Origin: Tetrastigma voinierianum
Taxonomy: Eukaryota > Streptophyta > Magnoliopsida > Vitales > Vitaceae
Length of the DNA stretch: 64,000 bases
NCBI GenBank assembly: GCA_016808115.1
Contig: JAEQBH010003872.1
Coordinates: 372,001 to 436,000, forward strand
Reading direction: 5' to 3'
The notes beneath the pieces were generated by a model that was not told where the DNA came from, searched no databases, and saw nothing but the letters and a program-made list of their open reading frames with translations. Position numbers and translations under genes: made by a program. The stretch's first letter is position 1; each line of letters opens with the position of its first letter. Shown here piece by piece: positions 37,435 to 49,107 of this stretch.

Positions 37435-38897
37435 TTGCTTGTTTTCTATCGAGGCCAAGTTATGGAAGTAGATTTGATATTAATAGATCTCTGGCGGTTT
37501 GATGATTTCGGGATGGATCGCTTGCTTCAAACTATGCTTCAAATGGATTGTTTCCGCAAGGAGGTGATATTTAGATCGACCCGACTACTAGTAGTGTTTT
37601 CTGGAGAGCGGAGGCGCACTGTGTTTACTTCACATTTTTGCGAAGGTTTACTTCAAAAAGGTTGTAAGGGGTATCTTAGCTATGTAGCTGACACTCGTAG
37701 TAGCTACGAGATTTGAGGATGTACCGTAGTGAGGGACTTTCTCTGATGTAGTTTCAACATCTTCCAAGTTTACCCAAAACGAAATAGATTTTCCCATTGG
37801 ATTTAGTCCCCGGTATACTCCTATTTCTTACCAATTCTATAGAATGACACTGCCGTAGTTGAAAGAGTTGAAGACTCGCCTACAAAAGTTGGTGGATAGT
37901 GATTTGATTAGTTCAAAGATTTCACATTTGGGAGCGCCTTGTTATTTAGAAGAAGAAGATGGTACTTGGAGGTTGTGTATAGACTACGCATACTATCAAG
38001 GTCACCATTCTGTAACAAATATCCTTTGCCCCGTATTGATGATCTATTTGATTAGCTCCGTGTGCAAAGGTGTTCCCCCAAGATCAATTTCGAGGTCGTG
38101 GTATCATCAATGAGGATTAGGAAATCGACATTCACAAGACGCATTCGTGACAAGATATGGACACAGGAAGTTTCAGTGACGTCTTTGACTCACCAATGCC
38201 CCGCAGGTTTTCATGGATTTGATGAACCGGCCTTCGCCCATACTTAGATCGGTTTGTCATTGTTCTATCGATCATATTCGTGTACTCGAGAAGCGAAGTT
38301 GGAGCATTAGAGACATTTGGCTTGGTATTGCACTTTAAGGCAGCACTGCCAGGCGCCAAGTTCGACAAATGTGAGTTTTAAGGACGAGGGATTTCTGACA
38401 TGTGGTTTCCTTCACGATGGCATTTATGTGGATTCTCAAAAAGTAGAAGCAGTGGCAAATTGGGAGTAACCAACTACGGTGACAGAAGTGCGGAGTTTCC
38501 TAGGATTAGCGGGGTATTACTACAGAATCATAGAAGGGTTCTCAAAGATAGCAAGACCACTTCATTGTTTGACTAGGAAAAGGAGTTGGTGCCTGAGTGG
38601 ATTTCCGATGTAGTGTGAGGAAAGCTTCCAAACACTAAGGAAAAGTCGACGCGCCTGTTTTGACATCGGGCTTCGAGGGCAACGAGGGGTTTGAGGTTTA
38701 CAACGATGCTTCACACCAAGGCTTTAGGTTGCGTGTTGATGCAACATAAGAGAGCGCGGCAAGATGCTTCGGCACTGAAGAAACACGTAGCCGAATTATC
38801 CTACTCACCTACTGAACTTGTCATGTAATTTTCGCGATTGGAAGACTTGAGGCATTACTGTATGGAGCGACTACCGACATTTGTTCTAGACCATAAG
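37435..38897 (+). pseudogene. Family A protease-RT-RNase H remnant, interrupted in RNase H
   Basis: In gypsy order: the protease C-terminus (FDDFGMDRLLQ at about 37497-37530, then GKEVIF-like and FSGERRR), a linker ending in a Pro-Gly-Tyr-Thr-Pro-like stretch, then RT. RT shows LKELKTRLQKLVDS (from 37859), GAPCYLEEEDGTWRLCIDY (about 37930-37985) and QGHHS. The catalytic FxDD site near 38258-38282 is damaged: TATCGATCAT encodes Ile-Asp-His instead of a double Asp. The connection domain is clear (VTEVRSFLGLAGYYYRI, about 38480-38530; FSKIARPL, 38540-38563). RNase H begins with VYNDASHQGF (about 38695-38725) and stops at the Asp-His-Lys codons (38889-38897), where the family B element is inserted. 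The RNase H end resumes at 48099. Confidence 0.82.
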
Positions 38898-41183
38898 TGT
38901 AAGATCCAGTAATCTAATTTATGAAAAGTAAAATCGTAATTTGGACACAAAAATCTGTAATTTCAATTAAAACCGTGACCATTCTCTAGATCTCGGATGA
39001 TGAAACGGATCGTCTCGCAAAATCTAGCTAGCACGTAAAATTTCGCCGACCCCAAGATACTGTTTTACATCGCTTCGAGGCATCGTATTTCGGTGTCAGA
39101 AACGATTTTCGATGCAACGAAGTAACATATAATATGTACCATGTTCCATAAGTGGTACAGTAGAGAACGGCGAAATGACGGTCGAGACAGAGCTTAATGT
39201 CAAATCGAAAAAGAGTGACATAACCCGCTATTTTTTAAGTTTTAAGTCATAAACACAAAATAGCAAATAAGATTGTCTTTCAACTAAATAAAGAAAAGGT
39301 TGAGACAAGGGGTAAGAAGAAGTGTAATGTGTCCTGGAGGAATTTAGAGAATCCTCCTTCCCAAACAGATCCGACCGTCTGGCTGGCCTCGAGGTGAGAA
39401 GGAAACGTCGACGCTGGTGCTGTGCCACGCGCATTCGGCTTGTGAGTTTTTGACAAATCCCAAGACAGAGTAGTTTCTCCCTACTTCAGTTTTATTCCCA
39501 TTTTAAGTGTTTTTTGATGTTTCAGTTGGTTTGAGGCCGTGAGGGGCCGTTTGATCGGTCCCAAATCTTGGGACCGAATTGTTTGAATTTATTGAAATCC
39601 AATGGTGAAACAGTGGCTGTTACGGGCTGTTTGGGTGTTCTAAATCTAAAAATTTTGCTTTAAATCATGTATTTATAGGAAAAAGGCCGAATGGTGACCA
39701 TCGTCCCAAACACGGACCGAAATCAGAGGGAATTTTCGAGACTCGCTGTCCAGAACCCCGTAAACTGCTAGACGTTATGTTCTGAATTTATGCATTAAAT
39801 TTCTGCTTTGCAAGTAGTGATATCGAAATGGGTATGGAATTCGTTCCAAAAAGTGGACCGAGAATGGACGGTGCGGGCTGCCCGTGACGCCCATCGTCGG
39901 GTTTCGACCGCAAAAAATCACCCAAGGTCAGGTGATTCGATAAAATCGTCATGCGGCAGCCGTGGTGCTTGAATTCATGAAATGAATGGTCAGAGTTGTG
40001 AAAATAGATAGGTTAATAACATTAAATTTGTATCGTGTTAGTATAACGACATAATTATATAAAATATAATTGTGTTCATAGGCCATTGAGATGAATTTAA
40101 TATGTTAATGCATAAGTCATGCGCGACCCGATGTCACAATTATATAATATAATCATGTGTGTAAAGCCATTCAAATGGAATAGCAACTAGCCCAAGGAGC
40201 ATATTTGGAAGTCGATTGATATTGTTGGAGAACGTCATGCGATCGTGAATTGATAATATATGCATTATTGATATACTGCTGAAAATGATTGAAATTAAGA
40301 TAACGTGATCTCATATGCACCGGTAGCCTAGAAAATAAAGTGAGCAGCCACATGACATGAAAATGGTTAAAACGAAAATGTTTTTGAAAGCCAATTTCAC
40401 AAAGATGAATTTTCTGAGAATGGGTCGAGATGGGCCAATGTGATCATTTCGGATGAGGACCATGACTGCTTTCGGAAAGCTCACCAACCACTGCGCGAGG
40501 GTAGTCCCATATTTTTACCGAATATTTCTTGCAGAGTATATTTTCAAGAACAACAGGTTTTTTTTTTTGAAAATGATTATTTTCATACATGACGAAGTGG
40601 GCAGTGGAGCCTGAGGACTCGAGACATGGGGATGGCAATTTTAGGACATTCAAGTAGGATCACGAATTTGCTCGATGTGTGTTTATTTCTGGGAACATCA
40701 GACCGTACTTAGTGGAGCACCCCACTTGTGGCTTATCTGCACTCATCGAGCAATAGCTCACTCTGCCGAGGATATTATATTTTACGTACAAGGAGTTGAA
40801 ACAGGAGACTAAGACGTCATAGAGGCCGCTTTTAAGTGTTTGACAGGGTTTTGGTTTGGTGATGTATACATGTATTAGAATGCTTTTCATTTTAATATAT
40901 GTGTTGTATAAGAGTAAATCATTAACTCTTGCACTATGGATATAGTTGGAATATATTTTGAGATATAACTGTTTTGACATGTGATTAGTGCCATTTTCCA
41001 TGCCGCTTTCTTGTACTGTGATTGATGTTGACAGTTTTAGACAAGCCAGATTTCAGTGTAGCTCTCCGTACAAAGGAGACTTCGCCCCGCATTTTCGTGG
41101 AAATGCTCGTCACCTAATATTCACGAGTATTCCGCGGTTGATTCGTAGTCAACGACCCCCGGGTTTCGGGGGCGTCGCGCCCA
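38898..41183 (+). repeat. Family B 5' LTR (nested element)
   Basis: It starts TGTAAGATCC and ends near GCGCCCA. It is colinear with 45795-48093: AATTTTGCTTTAAATCATGTATTTATAGG, GCCATTGAGATGAATTTAATATG and CATTTCGGATGAGGACCATGACTGCT are shared at 39648/46561, 40083/47005 and 40445/47381. The same LTR in reverse is found at 31876-33100 plus 56092-56772 and at 60053-62012. Confidence 0.8.
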
Positions 41184-42456
41184 GATCGCAGCCTTAAATA
41201 TACGACTACCTGCGACTCGGGCTCGGGGCATCCATAAGCGAGGGCTCACAAGGCCATAGTCTTTAAGAGATAAGAACATCACCACTAGGTGTGGTTTGAT
41301 GTTAGGTTTAGGTGTGAGATTACCTAGGAAGGCACAGGAGAAAATTAGAACATTGCAAGTGTTTTGATTGTGATCATGTGATTGTGATCATGTGATTGTG
41401 TGATGGTGTGTAGGCCATGTTGCATGCATTGTGTGTGATTTGTGTGCTTAGAAGTTAGCACATAGGTGTGTTGGAAAAACAAACTTTGGAGTTTACATGT
41501 GTGAATTGGAATAACGGAAATGAAAGAAATAACTGATCAAATTATTCGTGTAAGGGACAATGAAATAAAATTTTAAAATAAATTTTAAAAAGTGAACGAT
41601 AAAAATTATCGAGCGTAGGAATTGCAATGCCTAAGCCACGCATTATGGAGTAGCAAGGAGGCTATTTGGACTGAGAAAAAAAAAAATTTTTTGCAGCACC
41701 TGATGGGCTAACGCTTCCATTTGAGCATAAGGTCGGGCCGACGGCGTCATGCCAGTAGCAACAGGCTGGGCGCAAAGGCCAAGGTAGGGCGCAAAGTGAC
41801 GCCGGCACGCGTAGCTGGAGCGCGCTGGGGCGCGCTGGGGCTGGCGGCAAAGAAGCAAGACGTGCGCCGCAGCAAAGCGAAGTAGCCAGCGGGCGCTGGT
41901 CGCCGCTGAGCCGAAAGGGTCGGCCGGGCGGGCACCACGCCCAAGGCCGGGCGCGGCTCAGGGCGCTACGGTCATATGGGTTGTGCACGCATGACTGGTC
42001 AGTTTTCACCCGACGGACTCTGAGATCGCTCCTCGAGTCGATTGACATTATTCAGAACTACCATGAATACTATTCATCACAAAATTTTCAAAAAAAAAAA
42101 ATTAAAATTTAATTAAAATGAAATAAAATAAAATAAAATTTTACAAAATTCAATGAAATTAAAATAAAATTTTGATAGATAAAAATATTTTAATGTAATT
42201 ATTATTTACTTATCTAATGCAAGACAATATATGACCGAATTACGTGTAAGGATTGTCTCTGGGGTCGTGTTTATGCCTTAGAGATATCAGAATGAGATTT
42301 AACCCGCATGTTAATCGGGTAGATAGTTAAGTAGGGACGAGACGTAGAGGACGTCCACTGGCAATCGGGCCGTGCACCACCGACACTCGACTGTACCCTA
42401 TTTGACCCCACTGTTCTGGCTGAAATAGGTGCCACAACACGCTATCATACACAAAG
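41184..42456 (+). other. Untranslated leader of the nested family B element
   Basis: There are three zones. First, a GT-rich zone with GTGATTGTGATCATGTGATT-type repeats (about 41360-41470). Second, a conspicuously GC-rich block (41690-42060) with short GCGCTGGGGC and GGCGCAAAG repeats. Third, an A-rich block (42080-42190). The same order occurs, reversed, at 58320-59750 in the other family B element, so it is a family trait. Open frames inside the GC block are by-products of composition. Confidence 0.6.
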
Positions 42457-43400
42457 TTGCATACAGTAATCGGTGGAGGTCCTAGTAACCTCCGGGAGTT
42501 TCAGAGCGAGACCATCCTCCGGGAAGATCTCGTAGGGGCAGACCCGATGGTTGCAGACCATTGGTTTATGCAGATCGAGAACATATCGAGGCTAGCGGAA
42601 AGACACCCCATACGACCAGATCAGTTACCGCATTCAAATTAGAAAGAAGCAGCTCAAGTATATGAGATCACAAAGTAAGAACTCTGTAAGACTTGTAGGT
42701 TATGATACGCTGCAGTTTCAGAGTCGCTTCCACAGAAGTACTTTCCAGACCGCAGGCATGCCAAGGCTCGGAGTTCCTGTGAAATGGGCGGGGTTTCTGC
42801 ACCTGGATGGACTACGGGCTGGGATTCACAGAAGCTAACTGACTATTTGATGACACGTGGCCACGCATCGCCAAGCCAGAGATCGCAGAACTGGCCTAAG
42901 TTGTCCATTCGGCAGACTCAGACCCGTTCACGGACATGGACTCATGGTCGAGACTACCGACCACGAGAGAAATCGAGATGCACCAAAGCAACCTTTAATC
43001 CAGCAGCTGTCAGTGTTATGTGAGGATCTACTCTCTTCAGCTTCGCAGTCGCCAGGATCGCTCACCCAGCCAGACCGTGGTTCTGGATTTAAGAACTAGT
43101 CATGTGGCGGTGTGATATGTTACTCGGGCCGACACTGGGCATGCGAGACTCGATTGCCCCGCAGACAAAAGATCCCGGTGACTCGGGACAAATACAAACT
43201 CAGCAATTGCAGTAATAAAGAGAGAGCACAAGCTCATTCCTCCACACCCTACAAGGGTCAGAGGAACCAGCTTCGCCCGGGAGGTGTTATACAAGCACCT
43301 TCGGCTGCACAGGGCCGCAGGGGCCGTAAGGTTGGTCGAGGTCGCACAGGACTCACGTGTGCCTGATTCTAGTCGCAGTATGTGACCATATGTTATCCCT
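42457..43400 (+). pseudogene. Family B gag remnant (nested element)
   Basis: The plus-strand frame from 42457 contains ADPMVADHWFMQIENISR (about 42538-42591), the conserved start of the plant gypsy gag core domain. After several frame changes a zinc knuckle is recognisable at 43111-43160: codons for Cys, Cys, Gly-Arg-His, Gly-His-Ala-Arg and Cys-Pro occur in the right order but need two frame changes to read as one CCHC unit. The gag would coat element RNA in the cytoplasm. No protease active site can be read with confidence downstream (43440-43700). Confidence 0.7.
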
Positions 43401-43978
43401 GGTCGCACCAAGTATATGATACGAGATTGTCCTGTGAGGCAGGCCTCATGGCAGCCGTAGACCGAGCGCTCAAATTAGCTTGATATGTGGTAATGCTTTC
43501 TACTGCACTTGTTGACTAGAGAAGGTTAAAAATTGATGTACTATTGATTACTACTGTGGCCTCAGGTGGGTAGATTTTGAAGCAGAGGCTGAGGTGGCCT
43601 GCAGAAACTAATGATAGATGTTCTTCCCTAATGTAGGTGAGAGTTGACCCGATAGGTCTGAGAGATTATGAGCGAGAGATCCTCGAGATTCGCTCACCAT
43701 GGTGAACCCTGGATCGGGTGTCACAAATAGCATCATTATGCTCATGTGCACCTTAACATCGCTGCCGTAGCCCGTGGTTGCACGGTATGGTCATTCACCA
43801 CTGTGAGTGTGGATTGAGTTGTCTCGACTACTATCCAACGAAGACTCATAGTTCGCATCTGGAAATGAAAGTAATCAAAGCGCGTCATAAAGCAAGAAGG
43901 GTCATTAATCCCAAGGCGAAGCCTAGAGTTAGGGGTGAAGGAGACCCACAGAGAGTATCCTCGGAAGGTCCTGGGTGG

Positions 43979-44575
43979 TAGACCCTTGAGAGATCTCACT
44001 GTATGGGTGTAAGAGACCCGGGGGAGAGATCCCGACTGTGGTGTAAGAGACCCGGGGAGTAGATCCTCACCGAGTGGTGCAAAAGAGACCCAGTGGGCAT
44101 CCCACTTCAGATGGGTGTAAGAGACCCAGAGAGATCCACCAGACGGGTATGAGACCCAGGAGATATCCCGAATTTCAGGTGTAAGAGACCTGAGAGAGAT
44201 CCCGACCAGATGGGTAAGAGACCCGGAGATGTTCACTGTAGGATGTAAGAGACCCGAGAGATCCCAAATTTCTCAGGAGCAAGGTGAAGAGACCTCGTGG
44301 AGAGATCCCGACTTCTCGTGTGGTCAGAAGAGACCTTAGGAGAGATCCCCACTTCGCATGGGTGTAAGAGACCCGGAGCTCGACCTGTGGGGTAAGAGAC
44401 CCGGGGAGACGTCCCAAATTTCTGTGAGGGTGTAAGAGACCCGTGGAGAAATCCGAAATTTCTGTGAGGGTGTAAGAGACCCGTGGAGAAATCCGAAATT
44501 TCGTGGTGGGTGTGGTGAGACCCGTGGAGTTATCCGAAATCGTGTGCGAGACCCGTGGAGAGAAGTCTACTTCAG
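43979..44575 (+). repeat. Minisatellite inside the nested family B element
   Basis: About 15 degenerate units of roughly 35-45 bp run head to tail. The core is GTGTAAGAGACCCG followed by GGAGAGATCCC and, in many units, GAAATTTC or GACTTC. Two units near 44424-44510 are almost identical (GTGAGGGTGTAAGAGACCCG then TGGAGAAATCCGAAATTTC). Long minus-strand frames with repeated peptide strings (43742-44236, 44175-44630) are only translations of the repeat. It lies between gag and the integrase remnant, where pol should be. Confidence 0.85.
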
Positions 44576-44989
44576 AGAGAAAGACGCCCAGTGTGTCAAA
44601 AGTTATGTTGCTCGAGAGATGAAACAACACACCTGGGCCGCATCACGCAGTACCAGAGTCGGGATGATGTGAGGCCTTTCGGGAGGACTCGAGATGAGAA
44701 AACACACCTGGCCGTTATCACAGACTTAGAGTCGTATGATAGGAGCTCCGGAGTGACTCGAGACTTGACCACCTCTTTGAAATTGCATCAGGTTGTTTCG
44801 AGTCATGAATGGGCTCTGGTGATATGGAGGTCATACATGATATGGACTAAGTTGACTCGGCCCATAGAACTCGACAGCTGGGATCAGGACCTCGAAGGTC
44901 ACTGCACACACCAAGCAAGCGGCTGTGTAGGTTACGTGTCACGGATTATATACGTGTTAGAGGACATGCCGCGAGCATGCTGGCCCCGA

Positions 44990-45700
44990 TCATAAGGGTA
45001 GTTGGGAGGAGCAATTGTTCTATGGGAATTCGCCTACAACTACGCTTATCGCGAAAGTGTGCAAATGGCACCATATGAGGTATCAGATGAGCGCCGCTTG
45101 TATCACCGCTATTGACTGAAAGTGGAGAGAGTCTATCACCGTCCCGACCGAATAGAAACACCGATGAAGGCGCAGCTTGATGTTATAACGCTCTTCTCAC
45201 GACTCGTGAGTCGCGAAGAGCTAAGCGTGATGCTAATGCCAATCTCAGAGCTCAAGGTCGGGTGATCGCGTTTTCGGCTGCGATGCCTGCAGGAGTGGTC
45301 GTGCCCGGTAGCGAAGCGGTCACGAGGTTATCGACCTTTCGAGATATCTCGAGGATAGGCACCAAGCAGGCATCGCTTATCGCTACGCCAAAGATGTCAG
45401 TCCACGAGGTGTTTCACGCCCATGTCTTTAAATATATTCCGCATCCACGTCACGCGTGGATTTCGGGACATATGTAGATTGACACTGATGGGACCTTCTC
45501 GAGAGGACTCAAGTGCATTGTTGATAATGATCGTGTTTTCAAGGACGTTAAAGACCGCGAGATTAGCCGAGAGGCACATGGCACTGCTGGAGCCGGAGGC
45601 GAGTTAACGTGGGAGCGCAAGGACACTATGCGGGCCACCATCCTTCTCTTGCTTAGGGATGAAGGTACGTGGTTTAGTCTTTTGAAGACTTAATGACTAG
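44990..45700 (+). pseudogene. Family B integrase C-terminal remnant
   Basis: This holds only the end of the gypsy polyprotein. Readable pieces, in shifting frames: a Phe-Ala-Tyr-Asn-like stretch followed by QMAPYEV (about 45040-45085), the region after the integrase core; KMSVHEVFHAHVFKYIP (about 45391-45440), the conserved block after the GPY/F module; and ELTWERKDTM (about 45602-45632) with RDEGTWF (45654-45675), the chromodomain-type end of Tekay/Del integrases. The DDE core, RT and RNase H are missing. The end lies about 95 bp before the 3' LTR, which is normal spacing. Confidence 0.72.
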
Positions 45701-45782
45701 TTCACATGCACAGAGCACTTTTTCTGCATATGCATGTGAGTGATTATGTAATCGTCCCAAATTTCCTCGGACGAAATTCCTT

Positions 45783-45794
45783 TAAGGAGTGGGA
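45783..45794 (+). promoter_or_regulatory. Polypurine tract of nested family B element
   Basis: The purine run AAGGAGTGGGAGAA ends at the first base of the 3' LTR. The same tract (AAGGAGGGGAGAA) precedes the 3' LTR of the minus-strand copy at 56773-56786. It is the presumed plus-strand primer. Confidence 0.6.
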
Positions 45795-48093
45795 GAATAA
45801 GACCTAAAGAATTCCAATTTATAAAAGGGCAAAATCGTACTCGACACATAAAATCAGAATTTCGCTAAAATCCGTGAATTTATTCTCCTAGATCTCGATG
45901 ACAAAACCACTTCACCGCTGGAATCGCTCGCCAAATCTAGCTAGCACGCAAAATTTCGTCGACTCAGACAGCCGTACTTATACCGCTGAGGCATCGTGAT
46001 TTGTGTCAGAAACGATTTTCGGCTGCAACTAAAGTAACATATAATGCGCCCGCGTTCCATGTCGCACGTTAGGTAAACGATAAAACACGGCCGAGATAGA
46101 GCCAATGTCAAACCTGGAAAAGAGACATAACGGCCATTTTTGGAAAGTTGCTTATAAATCATTGCAAAATTAGTATTGAGGATTGTCTTTCAAATGGAAA
46201 TAAAGCCAAAAAGGGGCTGAGACAGGGGGCAAGAGAGCTACGAAATGGATGGTCTCTGTATATTAGGCGCCCTCCTTCTCTCTAGAAATACGCGTGATCC
46301 GACCGTCGGCTGGCCTCAAGGTATGAACGCCTCTACGCGGAAAGAGTTACGCACCTGTGTTTGTGAGTTTTCGACAAACTCCGCAGGTGTGGCTTCTCCC
46401 TACTTGAGTTTTATTCCATTTTAAGTGTTTTCGACAAGCTTCTTCATATTGAGTCGCCAGGTCGCTTGATCGGTCCCAAATCTCGGGGACCGAATTGTTT
46501 GAACCCTATTGAAATCCAATGGTGAAACAAAGGGCTGTTACGGCTGTTTGGGTGTTCTAAATCTAAAAATTTTGCTTTAAATCATGTATTTATAGGAAAA
46601 AAAGGTCGAATGGTGGGATTTGATCGGTCCCAAAACACGGGACCAAATTGTGGTGGGAATTTTGAGACTTTTTTGGCTGTCTGCGGAACCTGTAAACTGT
46701 TGTGGGCTGTTATGTTTGAATTTATGCATTAAATTTTGTTTTGGAAAGAGGGGAGACCGGAATGGTATGGAATTTGCCCAAAAAGCTGACCGAGAGTCAG
46801 ACGAGCTGATACCCGGGATGTTTCACTGCTGGTTTCTTTGACCGCAAAATCATCCCGGTCGCGTGATTTGGATAAAAATCGCCATAAGTTGTGTGTTTGA
46901 ATGTTGAAATGAATGGCTCAGTCACAAGGGAAAATGGGACAGTTAATACACAATTAATGTGTTATTATAACGAAGATAATTATATAAAATATAATTGTGT
47001 TCATAGGCCATTGAGATGAATTTAATATGTTAATGCATAAGCTTGATGTGTTATCTTTGACGTCACAATTATATAATATAATTGTAAATGAGGCCATTGG
47101 AGATGTGAATAGCAATTAGCTCAAGTGAGTATATTTGGAGTCGATTGATATTGTTGAATGTCGTGGCGATTCCTAAATCGATAATATATGCATATTGATA
47201 TATTGGTTGAAAATGATTGAAATATATGAATGCATCCCCATATATGCAACTTTCGGGCAGCTCTAGGAAAATAGGTGTGGAGTGGGAAGGACATGAAAAT
47301 TGAAAGAAATCTAAAACAGCCTTTTGAAAGGAATTTCACAGATGAATTTCCTGAGAATCAGTCCGAGATGGGCCAACAGATCATTTCGGATGAGGACCAT
47401 GACTGCTGAAAGCTCACCAACCACTCCGCCTGAGGGTGTCCCATTTTCACGAATATTTCGGTAGTATATTTTCAAGAACAAATAGGTTTTTTTTTGAAAA
47501 TGATTGGCTTTCATACATGGCTTAAAGTGCGAAGGAGTCTGGTGAGGACTCAGACACGGGATGGCACGTAGACATTCAAGTAGATCACGAATTTGCTCGA
47601 CGTGTGTTTATTTGAACACAGACCGTTGTCCCCTGAAGCAGTAACTCACTAGGCGATTCCACTATCGAGCATTACGTTCAAATTTGCCGAGGATATTATA
47701 TTTGCTGTGCATGAGCTGCGCAGGAGACGACATCGCCATAGAGGCTGCTAGAAGAAAGTTCTTGACAGGTCTTGGTTTGGTGATGATACGTATTAACGCC
47801 TCATTTTAATGATACCAGATAAGAAGAAATCATTAACTCGTGACTATGGATATAGTTAACATATTTCAGATATAACTGCTGATATAGTGCAGATTTATGG
47901 TCGCTTTGGGCCTATGCCGCTTCAGAATCGTAAAAGCGATTGACAAGCGCGACAGTTTTAGACAAGTTTTGTACTGGGCAGAGCTCCCCTGCACAAAGGG
48001 ACTCCGCCGATTTTGTGAAAATGTCGTCACCCACATTCAGTATCTGGCGGTTGATTCGGTGAGTCAACTGACCCCGTGTCTTGGGGCTGCCAG
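45795..48093 (+). repeat. Family B 3' LTR (nested element)
   Basis: This pairs with 38898-41183. It starts TAAGACCTAAAG after the purine tract and ends GGGGCTGCCA at 48092. It has the same pattern as the other pairs: AT runs are conserved while G/C-containing runs show indels. It is followed directly by the continuation of family A RNase H. Confidence 0.8.
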
Positions 48094-49107
48094 CTAAGTA
48101 TCCAAATATTTGTTTACCCGTGATGGATTTAAACTTAAGGCAAAGGAAGTGGATGGAATTATTTAAGGATTATGATCGAGACTATCGACCACCATCCAGG
48201 TAAGGCAAATGTAGTGGCTGATGCTCGAAAGCAGAAGTCTACGTGCTCTTTTAGCTTTATATGCACAATACAACTTCCATTGATGGTCGAAGCCATGAGC
48301 TGGGTGTCGAAAGGATGCATGCTTCAGAGCACTTTTGCTAGTTTCCAACTACGACCGATACTTCAGCAGATCGGGATCCTCGAGGCACAACTAGAAGATC
48401 CCCTATTTGATGAGCATGAGAAAGAAAGTCGAGGAAGGAGAACAACTCGATTTTTCTATTAGAGACGATGGAGCCTTGGTGATCGGGTTCTAGGCTTTCT
48501 CATGGCGTTCCAAAGAACCGAAGAGAGTTAAAAAGGCAAATATTAGAGGAAGCCTATATTTCGCTTATTATGCACCCTGGTGAGGTACCACACCACACAA
48601 TCATAAGTTATTATTGGCGTCGTGATGAAAAGAGAAGCTGCCGAGTATGTATCCAAGTGCTTCCATCTCACAACAAGGGAAGGCAGAGACAAAAGCCTTC
48701 GGACTTCTACAAACTCTACCCGTCCCATAATGGAAACTCGAGCGCATTACAATGGATTTTGTATTCAAACCCTCCTACGCTCGTAGACATGATGGCATTT
48801 GGGTAGTAGTTGATCGACTCACAAAGTCCGCGCATTTCCTACCTATTAGTGAAAAGTTTTCTCCTCAGAAGCTAGCAGAACTATTCATGAATCATATAGT
48901 GAGTTTGCATGGAGTGCCAATGTCGATCATCTCTGATAGAGACCCACGATTCACTTCGAGGTTTTGAAGAGATCGATAATGTTGTAAACGAGGTGCCGTT
49001 GAATTTGAGTACCGCCACCCGCATCGATGTGGACAATCCGAGAGGACTATCTTTGACCTTAGAGGATATGTTGAGGTCGTGCGTATTGCAATCTCGGTAA
49101 ATGTCAT
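48094..49107 (+). pseudogene. Family A RNase H end and integrase N-terminal/core remnant
   Basis: This resumes the family A polyprotein after the nested element. HHPGKANVVADA (48190-48225) is the conserved end of RNase H. A His-Cys zinc-binding domain follows (MHPGEVPHH.., 48570 on; Cys at CIQ near 48650) and the start of the catalytic core from 48752: MDFVFKP, DGIWVVVDRLTKSAHFLPI (about 48792-48850), then LHGVPMSIISDRDPRFTSR (about 48906-48962). These carry the first two catalytic Asp residues. After a shift, codons for GQSERT supply the catalytic Glu (about 49030-49050), then LEDMLRSCVLQS. The CACTA element interrupts at 49108. The core is the best-preserved coding part of family A. Confidence 0.82.

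Larger units (their letters stand above)
38898..48093 (+). mobile_element. Nested family B gypsy element lacking most of pol
   Basis: LTRs 38898-41183 and 45795-48093 (about 2.3 kb) flank about 4.6 kb. The insertion splits the family A RNase H between Asp-His-Lys and the following Tyr-Leu-Phe-like codons. The bordering bases are ATAAG (38893-38897) and CTAAG (48094-48098), a 4/5 TSD. Internal order: GC-rich leader (41690-42060), AT-rich block, gag (about 42457-43400), minisatellite (43979-44575), a 400-bp stretch I cannot assign (44576-44989), integrase C-terminus (44990-45700). RT, RNase H and the integrase core are absent, so it could move only with help. Confidence 0.82.

Noticed and set aside
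41643..42048. Ala/Pro/Arg-rich minus-strand frames of 65-128 codons
   Set aside because: Same reason: GC-rich leader block of the nested family B element, not conserved as protein in the other copy.
43979..44575. Periodic repeat resembling a CRISPR array
   Set aside because: The units are degenerate along their whole length with no unique spacers of constant size, there are no cas genes, and the context is a plant retrotransposon.
43742..44630. Minus-strand frames of 164 and 151 codons with repeated SLTP/RVSYT strings
   Set aside because: They are direct translations of the minisatellite at 43979-44575; the repetition comes from the DNA repeat, not from a protein family.
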